NCBI RefSeq assembly: GCF_900104685.1
Contig: NZ_LT629755.1
Span: 1,984,001 to 2,048,000 of the forward strand
From: Agromyces flavus
Lineage (GTDB): Bacteria; Actinomycetota; Actinomycetes; Actinomycetales; Microbacteriaceae
Direction: 5' to 3'
Length of the DNA: 64,000 nt
Shown here: positions 50,155 to 62,194 of the stretch, piece after piece
Numbering within the stretch: the stretch's first letter is position 1
Layout of the letters: each line of letters begins with the position of its first letter
The notes under the pieces: generated by a model
What the model was told of the DNA's origin: nothing
Database searches by the model: none
The model's input: the letters and a program-made list of their open reading frames with translations, nothing else
Position numbers and translations under genes: made by a program

Positions 50155-50915
50155 CGCCCGGCTCCCGGGCGGAGCGACACCTGCCACAGCTCGCCCGCGG
50201 CTGCGGTCGCGAACCGCCGGAGGCGCTTGGGCGGGAGCTTCGGAGGCCGCTCGACTCCCCACATGGTGCCGGTCTGGTTCGATCCGCGGCGAGGGATGCT
50301 CGCGACCTCGACGTAGCGCACACGGAACCCGAGTCGGGCCTCGGCGAGTGAGAAGTGCACATGCGGCACGAGCGCGTCGGCCGGGATGCGACCGAGCAAC
50401 TGCGCGAGCCGTTCGGGGCGATACGACCGGAGCGGAGTGTTGACGTCGGGAATGCGCCGGCCGGCGGCGAGTGCCACGACCGTGCCGACCGCCGCGGTGA
50501 GCACGCGCCGGAACCACGGATCGTGGCGGCCGCGCCGCACGCCGTGCACCACGTCGGCACCGGTGGACACGGCAGCCCGCACCACGCGGGCGAGGTCGGC
50601 GCCGTGGAACTGCCCGTCGCCGTCGACGTGGAGGATCAGGTCGGGTGCGAGGTCGAGCCCGGCGCGGTAGGCCGCGAGCGCGGTGGGGCCGTGGCCGCGG
50701 TTCACCTCGGCGTCGATCGGCACGAGACCAGGCAGGTCGTCGACGAGTTCGCGCAGGATCTCGCCGGTGCCATCCGTCGACCGGTCGTTCACCACGACGA
50801 GGCTCAGCCGTCGCGCGAGCGGCGAGAGATGCTCGCTCACCTCTGCCAGGAATCCTGGCAGGCCCTCGGCCTCGTTGTACGCAGGCATGACCACGACGAG
50901 ATGATCCAGTTGCAC
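50151..50915 (-). CDS. GT2-family polyprenyl-phosphate glycosyltransferase
   Basis: 254 residues from the GTG at 50915, with GGGAGG five bases upstream. GT-A motifs: LVVVMPAYNEAEGLPGFLAE, LVVVNDRSTDGTGEILREL, GPTALAAYRAGLDLAPDLIL and the metal site HVDGDGQFHGADLARVVRAA. No membrane helices are evident, as in DPM1-type enzymes. It probably charges a polyprenyl phosphate with a sugar for the GT-C enzyme encoded downstream. GtrA is divergent, so the three genes form the usual donor synthesis, flipping and transfer set. Confidence 0.85.
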   Translation of the reverse strand: MQLDHLVVVMPAYNEAEGLPGFLAEVSEHLSPLARRLSLVVVNDRSTDGTGEILRELVDDLPGLVPIDAEVNRGHGPTALAAYRAGLDLAPDLILHVDGDGQFHGADLARVVRAAVSTGADVVHGVRRGRHDPWFRRVLTAAVGTVVALAAGRRIPDVNTPLRSYRPERLAQLLGRIPADALVPHVHFSLAEARLGFRVRYVEVASIPRRGSNQTGTMWGVERPPKLPPKRLRRFATAAAGELWQVSLRPGAGR

Positions 50916-50975
50916 ACCGCCTCCCGACGACTCGCTGCACGGAAGGGCGCAGGCTCGCGTAGTAGCGTAGTGCAG

Positions 50976-51452
50976 ATGTCACAGCACGCTCGATGGCGCC
51001 GGATCGCGGGGCTCGGCGCACGGTTCCTCACCGTGGGCGCCGTCAGCACGCTCATCGAGATCGTGGTCTTCAACCTGCTCTACCTCGTGCTCGGCGTCGA
51101 CCTCGTGGCCTCGAAGATCATCGCGTCGCTGGTCGCCCTCGTGAACGCCTACCTCGGGAACCGCGAGTGGACGTTCCGCGACCGCGGCGGCCACAGCCGC
51201 GCGATGGAGATCACGCTCTTCGTCATCGTCAATGCGGCGTGCACGGCGCTCGGCGCGCTGATCGTCTGGGTGGGCGTGCTCGGGGCCTCTGCGCTGCTCG
51301 GCCGCGAGGCCGGCCCGTTCGCCGTGAACCTGGTCAACCTCGCGAGCATCGTCGTCGTCGTGATGCTGCGGTTCCTGCTGTACCACTACGTCGTGTTCCG
51401 CGGAGTGCGCAAGCCGAAGGCCGCGCAGCCCGAACCGACGCGAACACCGTAG
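50976..51452 (+). CDS. GtrA-family membrane protein (putative lipid-linked sugar flippase)
   Basis: 158 residues from the ATG at 50976; TAGCGT (50963-50968) lies seven bases upstream, suggesting a leaderless transcript. Four helices with the GtrA pattern FLTVGAVSTLIEIVVFNLLY, IASLVALVNAYLGNREWTFRD, and a final RFLLYHYVVFRG. GtrA proteins are thought to move polyprenyl-phosphate-linked sugars across the membrane. It is divergent from the GT2 gene and functionally linked to it. Confidence 0.88.
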   Translation: MSQHARWRRIAGLGARFLTVGAVSTLIEIVVFNLLYLVLGVDLVASKIIASLVALVNAYLGNREWTFRDRGGHSRAMEITLFVIVNAACTALGALIVWVGVLGASALLGREAGPFAVNLVNLASIVVVVMLRFLLYHYVVFRGVRKPKAAQPEPTRTP

Positions 51453-51456
51453 GGAG

Positions 51457-51495
51457 GCGGGCCCTGCAGCAGGCCCGCGCGCCGAGACGGCGCGC
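51457..51495. terminator. Two adjacent GC-rich hairpins between convergent genes
   Basis: Stem 1 is 51457-51463 with 51472-51478 (7 bp). Stem 2 is 51477-51484 with 51488-51495 (8 bp, loop AGA). They overlap by two bases and so are alternatives. They lie between gtrA (ends 51452) and the convergent DUF4012 gene (ends 51547). Confidence 0.55.
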
Positions 51496-51546
51496 GCCGA
51501 GCCGAGCCGCCTGCCGAGCCGCGCAGCCGCGTCGTGCCGACTGGGC

Positions 51547-53358
51547 TCAGCCCGCCGCGACGCAGCCCGGCGCGTCGATCGTCACGTTCGCCGGCCGCAC
51601 GAGTGGCGTGTGCCAGACCTCGAGGGGACCGTAGGCCCCGTCGGCCGTGCCGCTGAACACGGCGGTCACGGAATGGGCGGAACCCGGCAGGTTGCGCACG
51701 TTGATCTTGACCGCAGGCCGGCCGAGATGCGTCAAGGGCGTGACCGCGGCGGGGGCGCCGTCGAGCGTCGCGGACTGGAAGGTCGACCCGACCGGCCCGT
51801 ACAGGACCACGTCGGACGAGATGTCGCCCTTGGGGAAGTACTTCCCGGTCGCGATGTACTCGGCGAGCCCGTCGACGTCCTCGGGGCGGACCGTCGACGT
51901 GAGGGTCGCGGTGGTCGTGAACGTGGGCGCCGTGCCGGAGTCGACGGTGCAGGAGTCGGTGGCGGCGGTGGCGTCGAGCTGGAGGTAGTAGTCCATCTTG
52001 CCCTGCGTGACGTCGTTCACGTAGACGCCGACGACGCTCTGCTCGTCGTTGTCGGCGGGAAGGGCGCCGGTGATGCGCGAACCCGCGATGACCTCCGCCT
52101 CGGCGGCGTCGGACGGCGCGTACATGAGGCGGCCCTCATCGACCGAACGGGCGAGCGCCTCGACGAGCGCGTCGGTCTCGCCCGAGCCCGACGTGATGAC
52201 CTTGAACACCGACGCCGCGGCGGCCGCGAAGAACGCATCCTGCGCCTCGGGCTCCTCGTACCGGAAGTAGACGTCGTTGAGGACGGTGCTCGCCGTGTTG
52301 TCGGCCGTGAGCTTCTCGCCGGTCGGCAACGTGACCGGACCGGTCGCGCCGAGGAGGTAGCCGAGTGCGACCGGGTCGAACGAGACCACGCCGTCGACCT
52401 GGGAGCCGAACGACTCGGCCCAGAACGCCCGGATCAGCTCGGAGGTCTCGGCGAAGTCGGGCGTCAGCGTGACATCCATCATGTAGCGGCCGATCTTGTC
52501 GCCGTACAGTGCCTCGGTCTCGGGATCGAGCTCGACGATCGGCGTCGCGCGGCCGTTCTGGAAGTCGCTGCTGGACGCCTGCTGGGCGATGGTGATCTTG
52601 CCGTCGGTGACGTTGACGAGCAGCAGCGCGGCCGGGTTGCCGCCGGTGCCGCGCGCCTCGGCGTTGTTCTGGAACAGCAGCAGGTAGTTGCGCGGTCCAT
52701 CGGCGCCGAGCGCCTTGGGCAGCACCTCGAGCGCCGTGCTCGCGGGGCCGATCATCGGCTCGACCTGCCCGACCGCCTCGTCGAGCTGGCCGATGCCGTC
52801 GGCGACGGGCCCGATGAGCTGGTCACGGTCGACCGACGCGAGCTCGGTCGAGACTTCGTCGATCGTGTCGGCGACGCCATCGACCACCTCGGAGAGGTCG
52901 GCGAGGGCCACGAGGTCGATCGCCCCGCCTGCGGGCTTCAGCGCGTCGAGGCTGAGCGTCGTGGCAGGCCGGACCACGCCGTCGACGAGCTCGTCGACCG
53001 AGGTCGACGCCACGCGGACGGCCGCCAGGTTCGGACCCGCCACCGGGACCCATTCGAAGGCCCGCCAGAGCTGGTCATCGGTGAGCCGCCTGGCCTCGGC
53101 CGCGTGCACGGCGAGCTCGTCGACCGTGGCGGTCGCACCGGCCTGATCGCCGGCCAGCACCTGCTCCTGCGCCTTCTTCGCGAGCGGGATGGCCTGCTCG
53201 AGCTCGTCCTTGGCGGCGAACCCGCGCTCGGCGATCTGCCAACCGGCGATCCCGACCCCGATGATCGCGAGCAGCAGCACGCCGAGCGTCACGGGCACCC
53301 ACAGCCGCGCGCTACGCGCCAGCGGCTTCTTCGGTCGGTCGCTCGATCGTGGACTCAC
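51547..53358 (-). CDS. DUF4012 membrane-anchored extracytoplasmic protein
   Basis: 603 residues from the GTG at 53358, which follows a minus-strand TACGAT by seven bases; an ATG at 53367 overlaps that box. A short basic tail and one membrane helix (about 20-42) lead to a helical region (about 50-210) and a DUF4012 domain with NYLLLFQNNAEARGTGG, the defining pattern, then ALLLVNVTDGKITI, VDGVVSFDPVALGYLLGATG and VTLPTGEKLTADN. It occurs in actinobacterial exopolysaccharide loci and may take part in polymer ligation or attachment; that role is inferred from neighbours. Confidence 0.85.
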   Translation of the reverse strand: MSPRSSDRPKKPLARSARLWVPVTLGVLLLAIIGVGIAGWQIAERGFAAKDELEQAIPLAKKAQEQVLAGDQAGATATVDELAVHAAEARRLTDDQLWRAFEWVPVAGPNLAAVRVASTSVDELVDGVVRPATTLSLDALKPAGGAIDLVALADLSEVVDGVADTIDEVSTELASVDRDQLIGPVADGIGQLDEAVGQVEPMIGPASTALEVLPKALGADGPRNYLLLFQNNAEARGTGGNPAALLLVNVTDGKITIAQQASSSDFQNGRATPIVELDPETEALYGDKIGRYMMDVTLTPDFAETSELIRAFWAESFGSQVDGVVSFDPVALGYLLGATGPVTLPTGEKLTADNTASTVLNDVYFRYEEPEAQDAFFAAAAASVFKVITSGSGETDALVEALARSVDEGRLMYAPSDAAEAEVIAGSRITGALPADNDEQSVVGVYVNDVTQGKMDYYLQLDATAATDSCTVDSGTAPTFTTTATLTSTVRPEDVDGLAEYIATGKYFPKGDISSDVVLYGPVGSTFQSATLDGAPAAVTPLTHLGRPAVKINVRNLPGSAHSVTAVFSGTADGAYGPLEVWHTPLVRPANVTIDAPGCVAAG

Positions 53359-53390
53359 GCGACACATCGTATGCGGAGAATCCCGGGAGA

Positions 53391-56694
<3,304 letters not shown>

Positions 56695-56752
56695 CGGTTC
56701 GATTCTGCCCGAACCGGCACGCCGACGGCGGCTGCGGCACCCGGCCGTCGCA

Positions 56753-58228
56753 TCAATACGCGCCCTGTGCCCGGACCACGGCGCGCGCGGTGCGGTACAG
56801 GATGATGACGTCGCCCGTCAGCGACCAGTTCTCGACGTAGTAGAGGTCGAGGCGCACGCTGTCGTCCCATGAGAGGTCGGACCGCCCCTGCGTCTGCCAG
56901 AGTCCGGTGATGCCCGGACGCACGAGCAGTCGTCGCAGCGCCCAGTCGTCGTACCGCTCCACCTCGCTCGCGAGGGGCGGTCGCGGCCCGACGAGCGACA
57001 TCTCGCCTCGCAGCACGTTGAGCAGCTGCGGCAGCTCGTCGAGGCTGTAGCGTCTCAGGACGGCGCCGATGCGCGTGACCCGCGGGTCGGTGCGCATCTT
57101 GAAGAGCACCCCGTTCCCGTCGGTCCGGTCGAGCAGCGTGGGCAGCTGGGTCTCGGCGTCGATCACCATCGAGCGGAACTTGAGCATGTGGAACGGACGG
57201 CCGTTGAGCCCCACGCGCTCCTGCGAGAAGATCGCCGGCCCCGGGCTGTCGCGACGCACGCTGATCGCGATGAGCAGGAAGAGCGGGCTCAGTACGACGA
57301 GCGCGACGGATGCGACGACCAGGTCGAACGCGCGCTTCGCCGCGTACTTGCGGCCCGAGAACTCGGGGTAGTCGACCTGGATGAGCGGAAGTCCCGCGAC
57401 GGGACGTGCGTGGATGCGCGGGCCCGCGACATCCGTCAGCGCCGGCGCCACCACGAGATTCGTGGACGTCGTCTCGAGCCGCCAGCCGAGCTCGCGCATG
57501 CCGCGGGGGTCGATCGTATCGGCACCCGTGAACACCACCGTGTCGGCGCGCGCCTCGTCGAGGACGCGATCGAGGCTGTCGTAGTCGCCGAGCACGGGGA
57601 TGCCGGGTGCGAGCTCGTGTGCGGACTCGCCGTGCTCGGTGATGGCGCCGACGATCTCGATCCCCGAGACGCCGTCGCGCGCGATCTGCTCGGCCACGTG
57701 CGCCGACTTCTGCCGCTCGCCCATCAGGATGGCGCGGTGCACGAACCGCCCCTGCACTCGCTGTCGGAGCAGCCACTTGCGCCATGCCCAGCGGCCCGTG
57801 ATGAGCAGGACCAGTCCGAGTGGGAAGGCGACGAGGACGTACGCGCGGCCGACCTCGGAACGCAACAGGAACGCGCCGATCGCGAGGATGGCGAACACGC
57901 GGAGGCTGGCGTCGGCGATGCGCCGGTACTCGCTCGTGCCTGCGCCGACGACCGTGCGATCACGCGTCGCGAAGAGGGCGAGCGAGATGAACCATCCGGC
58001 CGCGAGCAGTGCGGACACGACGGCGTAGCTGATGAGGACGTCGGCACGTTCGCCGACCCCCGGGATGCGCAGCGACGTCCCGGACGTGCCGAACCGGATG
58101 AACTGGGATCCGTAGACGGCGAAGAGGATGACGGCCAGGTCGGTGACCAGCAGGCGCCGCGCGTACGCGCGCTGCCACTCGGCGACCGCCTCGGCAGGGG
58201 TGGTGTGGGACTGCCGAGTGAGCGTCAT
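56753..58228 (-). CDS. Undecaprenyl-phosphate sugar-1-phosphate transferase (exopolysaccharide initiation)
   Basis: 491 residues from the ATG at 58228. Four to five N-terminal membrane helices (about 28-135) with a CoA-binding-like cytoplasmic domain ([20 protein letters not shown]) and a helix at about 305-325. The C-terminal bacterial sugar transferase domain has [74 protein letters not shown] and [20 protein letters not shown]. It starts lipid-linked glycan synthesis with glucose-, galactose- or similar phosphate. It is upstream of rmlA on the same strand. Confidence 0.92.
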   Translation of the reverse strand: MTLTRQSHTTPAEAVAEWQRAYARRLLVTDLAVILFAVYGSQFIRFGTSGTSLRIPGVGERADVLISYAVVSALLAAGWFISLALFATRDRTVVGAGTSEYRRIADASLRVFAILAIGAFLLRSEVGRAYVLVAFPLGLVLLITGRWAWRKWLLRQRVQGRFVHRAILMGERQKSAHVAEQIARDGVSGIEIVGAITEHGESAHELAPGIPVLGDYDSLDRVLDEARADTVVFTGADTIDPRGMRELGWRLETTSTNLVVAPALTDVAGPRIHARPVAGLPLIQVDYPEFSGRKYAAKRAFDLVVASVALVVLSPLFLLIAISVRRDSPGPAIFSQERVGLNGRPFHMLKFRSMVIDAETQLPTLLDRTDGNGVLFKMRTDPRVTRIGAVLRRYSLDELPQLLNVLRGEMSLVGPRPPLASEVERYDDWALRRLLVRPGITGLWQTQGRSDLSWDDSVRLDLYYVENWSLTGDVIILYRTARAVVRAQGAY

Positions 58229-58387
58229 GCTTCACCTCCGACGCGGCCCCGTCTCGGGTTCGGGTGCCGAGCGCTTCCCATCGTCGGGCCGATGGGCATG
58301 GTCAGGTTACCGCCATTCCGAGTCCTCTCAAGAGGGGACCGGAGTATCTCCCCCCGAACTGGGGCGACCGAGGTCGGGTAGGCCCGG

Positions 58388-59002
58388 TCAGTGACGGCCG
58401 TCGAGCACTCCGCGGCTCTCCTGCAGGTAGCAGACCCCGCACAGCGACTCGTACGCGACATCGGCCCCGTCGATCGCGACCTGGTCGCCGTCGAACACGT
58501 ATCGTCCGTCGATGCGCCGGCCGTTGAAGATCGCCTTGCGGCCGCACCGGCAGATCGTCTTCAGCTCTTCGAGGCTGTGCGCGATCTCGAGCAGTCGGCG
58601 GCTTCCGGTGAAGGCGACGGTCTGGAAGTCGGTCCGGATGCCGTAGGCGAGCACGGGAATGTCGTCGAGCAGCGCGATGCGCAGCAGGTCGTCGACCTGT
58701 TCGGCCGAGAGGAACTGCGCCTCGTCGACCAGGAGGCAGCTGACGTCACGACCGTGCTCCTCGATCACCGGGGTGCGGTGGCGCTGGAACACGTCGAGCA
58801 CCGGATCGTCGGGCGCGATCGTGAAGTCGACCTCGCGGACCACTCCGAGGCGCGAGACGATGCTCCGGTCGCCCTTGGTGTCGACGGTCGGCTTGGCCAG
58901 CAGCACGCGGTGGCCGCGCTCCTCGTAGTTGAACGCGGCCTGGAGCAGCGCGGTCGACTTGCCCGAGTTCATCGCGCCGTACCGGAAGTAGAGCTTCGCC
59001 AT
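58388..59002 (-). CDS. tdk: Thymidine kinase
   Basis: 204 residues from the ATG at 59002, directly abutting the response regulator stop. P-loop FRYGAMNSGKSTALLQAAFN, HGRDVSCLLVDEAQFLSAEQ (Asp-Glu Walker B), AYGIRTDFQTVAFTGSRRLL, zinc-binding CRCGRKAIFNGR and a second Cys pair in SLCGVCYLQE. It phosphorylates thymidine in salvage. It may be co-transcribed with the two-component genes upstream, although no functional link is evident. A 159-base gap follows before the sugar transferase start. Confidence 0.94.
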   Translation of the reverse strand: MAKLYFRYGAMNSGKSTALLQAAFNYEERGHRVLLAKPTVDTKGDRSIVSRLGVVREVDFTIAPDDPVLDVFQRHRTPVIEEHGRDVSCLLVDEAQFLSAEQVDDLLRIALLDDIPVLAYGIRTDFQTVAFTGSRRLLEIAHSLEELKTICRCGRKAIFNGRRIDGRYVFDGDQVAIDGADVAYESLCGVCYLQESRGVLDGRH

Positions 59003-59674
59003 CTACTCGAGCATTCCGTCCTCCGCCACTCGGCGGATCAGTTCGGCGCGACGCCCGGCCGGGCGGCCGACCTTGGCGTACTTGTCGCGCGCCCGTCGCA
59101 GGTAGGTCTTCGCTGTCTCGTAGCCCACCGACATGCGCCTGGCCACCTCGGCGGTCGAGAGTCCCTGCGCGTACAGCACCAGCGCGCGACGCTCGGCATC
59201 GCTCAGCCCGGCGTCGGGCGGGGCGGCGACATCGTCGGACGCCTCGTGGCCCGCGGATGCCGCGGCGCCGATTCGCGCCATCCGTTCACCGGCGGCGACC
59301 CGTCGCGCGACCGCGACCAGGTCGCTCACGGGAAGCGTCTTCGAGACGAACGCGGCAGCGCCCGCGCCGAGCGAGCGCTCGCGGGAGGAGTCGTCGTCGA
59401 GCGCGGTCACGACGACGACCGCGGCGCCGGCCGCACGGCACGCGCGGATCCTCGACTCGATCGAGATGCTCTCGCCGAGCTGGAGGTCCATCAGCACCAC
59501 GTCGACCGGAAATTCGGGGTGCCGCACGAGGTCGAGCCAGCGAGTGGTGCGGATGACGACGCGCAGGTCGGTCGCGTGCTCGTCGATCCAGCCGGCGAGT
59601 CCGTCGACGATCAGGGCATGGTCGTCGAGGATCCCGACGCGAGCGGGGGGCGACGCGTCGGGTTCAGGCGTCAT
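59003..59674 (-). CDS. LuxR/NarL-family response regulator
   Basis: 223 residues from the ATG at 59674, overlapping the upstream kinase-like gene by 11 bases. The receiver domain has ARVGILDDHALIVDGLAGWI, phospho-acceptor Asp63 in VDVVLMDLQLGESI, Thr90 and Lys112 in FVSKTLPVSDLVAV. The C-terminal LuxR HTH is LSDAERRALVLYAQGLSTAE with VARRMSVGYETAKTYLRRAR. All key receiver residues are present, so phosphorylation by the kinase at 60800-62089 is expected. Target genes are unknown. Confidence 0.88.
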   Translation of the reverse strand: MTPEPDASPPARVGILDDHALIVDGLAGWIDEHATDLRVVIRTTRWLDLVRHPEFPVDVVLMDLQLGESISIESRIRACRAAGAAVVVVTALDDDSSRERSLGAGAAAFVSKTLPVSDLVAVARRVAAGERMARIGAAASAGHEASDDVAAPPDAGLSDAERRALVLYAQGLSTAEVARRMSVGYETAKTYLRRARDKYAKVGRPAGRRAELIRRVAEDGMLE

Positions 59675-60803
59675 AGCGGAACTCCACGCGCATATTCTCT
59701 CGCGTCGAGGCGACATCGCCGCGCAGCCCGACCGAGCGCGCGACCGCGAGGAACCGATCGAGCTCGCGACGCGTGGGCGGCGCACTGCCCGACTCCGACT
59801 CGAGCACCACCCGGTCGGTTTCCTCAGCAGACGAGACGGCCACTCGGATGGCGCGCGAGCGGCCGCCGGCCGACAGCCACGAGACCAGTGCGGTGAGGGC
59901 GGGGCGCTGGTCGCTGCGCAGTCGTGCCGCGCCGCCACCGGGATCGTCGACCGTGACGACCACACCGCGCACGGCGGAGACCGAGGCGGCGAGATCGTCG
60001 AGCCAGGTCGACTCGAGGCCCGCCTTGAGCGCGCGGCGAAGGGCCTCGGCGAGCTCCCGGGCACGGTCGGCATCCGCGACCGTCAAGCGGTCGGCGTTCA
60101 TGACCTGCGCGAGGAACGGGAGCACCTCGCGGCTGAGGACGGAGACCCTCCCCTGCTGCACCGAGCGGGCGATGCCCGCACGAAGGCTCGCGTCGCGCTC
60201 GAGCGCTGCGACGTTGGCCTGTCGCTGCCACGCGAGCGTCTCGCGGACGATCGCGGCGGAGTAGCCCGCCGCGGCGGCGGCGAACGCGAGCACCGTGACG
60301 GCATCGACGATGACGACGGACGCCGCGGTCACGCGCGGGAGCGAGGGATCGGCGGATCCGATCTCGAGGATCACGAGCACGGCGGTGGCGATGCCGCCGG
60401 CGACGAGCAGCGAGAGCCACGTGCAGTACGGTGCGACCGAGAGGATCAGGATTCCGACCACGAACGGGCCGTAGTCCTCGTAGCCCGCACGATCGGCGCC
60501 GATCGTCGCGACGAACTCGGCGATCGCTCCGCTGACCGCGAGGCTCACCGTGACCCAGAGCCGATCGGCCGTGAACGGGTTCCGACCGGGCAGCGCCGAG
60601 ACCGAGGCGACGACGCCCGCTCCCGCGACGAGCGCGATCGCGAGCAGCGCGACCGCCGGCGCCGAGACAACTCCCCATTGCGCCACAGTCACGCCCACGG
60701 CCACGGCGACGGCCAGCGCCGAGCCCACGACGACCAGCGGCGCGGCGGCGACCCCGCCGATCGGGTCGACCTCCTGCTGCGTGAGCCGCATCCGGGTGCT
60801 CAT
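59664..60803 (-). CDS. Membrane protein resembling a degenerate sensor kinase
   Basis: 379 residues from the ATG at 60803, overlapping the kinase stop. About six membrane helices (22-185), then a linker helix and a region shaped like the dimerisation and ATPase domains of NarL-type kinases. However, the H-box position reads AGIARSVQQGRVSVLSREVL with no histidine, and the expected N-box and glycine-rich loops are absent. The organisation, size and position next to a true kinase suggest a duplicated and decayed paralogue that may act as an accessory sensor. I do not recognise a named family. Confidence 0.65.
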   Translation of the reverse strand: MSTRMRLTQQEVDPIGGVAAAPLVVVGSALAVAVAVGVTVAQWGVVSAPAVALLAIALVAGAGVVASVSALPGRNPFTADRLWVTVSLAVSGAIAEFVATIGADRAGYEDYGPFVVGILILSVAPYCTWLSLLVAGGIATAVLVILEIGSADPSLPRVTAASVVIVDAVTVLAFAAAAAGYSAAIVRETLAWQRQANVAALERDASLRAGIARSVQQGRVSVLSREVLPFLAQVMNADRLTVADADRARELAEALRRALKAGLESTWLDDLAASVSAVRGVVVTVDDPGGGAARLRSDQRPALTALVSWLSAGGRSRAIRVAVSSAEETDRVVLESESGSAPPTRRELDRFLAVARSVGLRGDVASTRENMRVEFRYDA

Positions 60804-62089
60804 CCGTCGCCCTCCGGAACGGTCAGCATCACGGTGGTCCCGACGCCGGGCCGCGACCAGATGCGCGCGGTGCCGCCTTCCTGCTCGATGCGCCCGCGGA
60901 TCGATGTGCGCAGGCCGATCCGGTCGTCGGGGACGGCATCGGGATCGAATCCCGCGCCGCCATCGATGACCACGACCGTGACCTCGCCGTCACCGGGATC
61001 GACCGCGACCTCGGCCTCAGCGACGCCGGCGTGGCGGACCACGTTGATCAGGCACTGCGCGACGGCGGATTCCAGCGCGTCGCGCCGCGCAGGCGTGAGG
61101 GACTCGAGGGCCGCCGGCGGCCCCGCGACATGCACCGCGACCCCCGCGTCTCGCGCGATGCCGAGCGCCTCGGCGAGCGGCGGAGCCGACGCCCGGGACG
61201 TCGAGCCGGGTCCCGTCGCGCGCCTGTCCGCGGCCGCGCGACTCGCGGCGGGCCGACCCGTGCGATCCGTGTGCGATCCGTCGCCCGCGGCCTCGGTGTG
61301 GTCGCCCGCCCAATCGCGGCCCACGATGAGCGACAGGTCGTTCCGGATCGCGCTCCGCAGGCGTTCGTCGACCGCGCCCGAACCGGCCGTCGCGATCGCG
61401 ACCAGGTGGCTGAGCGCGGTGTCGTGCAGCCGGGCGATGGCGCGGAGCTCATAGTCGTGCCGGATGGTCAGCTCGCGGGTCTGCTGGCTCGCCCGGTGCA
61501 GCGCCGTCTCGCGGCGATCGACCGCGCGCCGAGCGGCGGCGTCGAAGGTGCGGGCGACGACCACGATGCCGAGCACCGCGAGGGCCGGCAGGCTGGGCAC
61601 CCAGGGTGCACCGGCCACCGTGGCGCCCAGGAACGCCGCCGCCTCGCCGAGCCCCCAGCCGAGCACGGCCCAGGTGATCGCGATGCCCGATCCGATTCCG
61701 GCGCCGCCCACGAGGATGAGCGCGGCGCGCGACAGCGCGACGAGCGCGTTGTCGGCCGCCGCCTCAACCTCGCCCGATGCGAGCAGCATGACCGTGAGCC
61801 CGAACACCGCGGCCGTGCCGCCGACGAGCGCCATCACGGTGAGCGTCACCGTCTCGTAGCGGGCCACGAGGTAGAGGAGCAGTGCCTGCACCGAGAGCAG
61901 GACCGTCGCGGCGAGCGCCGCGCGCTGTCGGTCGGGGCCCTCGCCGGCCGGCAGGGAGGCGGCGACCGCCGACGCGATGGTGACCAGGAGCGCCGCGCCG
62001 AGGCAGACGGCCGCGGCGCTCTGCCCGGCACGCGCGAGGGCACGACTCAGGGATTCCCTCGCGAGATGCTCGGGCAAGCCGAGGGTCAT
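60800..62089 (-). CDS. NarL-type sensor histidine kinase
   Basis: 429 residues from the ATG at 62089. Six to seven membrane helices (about 22-190) form the sensor. A coiled helix leads to the H-box YELRAIARLHDTALSHLVAI with His222. The HATPase part has QCLINVVRHAGVAEAEVAV (N-box with Asn349), VVVIDGGAGFDPDAVP and GTARIWSRPGVGTTVMLTVP. A low-complexity linker of about 45 residues (260-305) separates the two. It presumably phosphorylates the LuxR regulator encoded two genes downstream. No extracytoplasmic sensor domain is present, so the signal is likely within the membrane. Confidence 0.82.
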   Translation of the reverse strand: MTLGLPEHLARESLSRALARAGQSAAAVCLGAALLVTIASAVAASLPAGEGPDRQRAALAATVLLSVQALLLYLVARYETVTLTVMALVGGTAAVFGLTVMLLASGEVEAAADNALVALSRAALILVGGAGIGSGIAITWAVLGWGLGEAAAFLGATVAGAPWVPSLPALAVLGIVVVARTFDAAARRAVDRRETALHRASQQTRELTIRHDYELRAIARLHDTALSHLVAIATAGSGAVDERLRSAIRNDLSLIVGRDWAGDHTEAAGDGSHTDRTGRPAASRAAADRRATGPGSTSRASAPPLAEALGIARDAGVAVHVAGPPAALESLTPARRDALESAVAQCLINVVRHAGVAEAEVAVDPGDGEVTVVVIDGGAGFDPDAVPDDRIGLRTSIRGRIEQEGGTARIWSRPGVGTTVMLTVPEGDG

Positions 62090-62194
62090 CCGTGCTCCGA
62101 TCCCGGCCGATGGCGCGGCCCTTGCCGGATTATCGCAGTTCGCGCACGCGGTGGTGCATTTCGTTCCGGCCCCGGGGTCCCGCGACCATCCGGG

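Noticed and set aside
47044..50316. A 1,090-codon open frame on the plus strand.
   Set aside because: It runs through the end of the VanZ gene and lies opposite the DUF418, GT-C and GT2 genes. Its protein is Arg/His/Asp-rich low complexity with no domain; it is a GC-driven antisense shadow.
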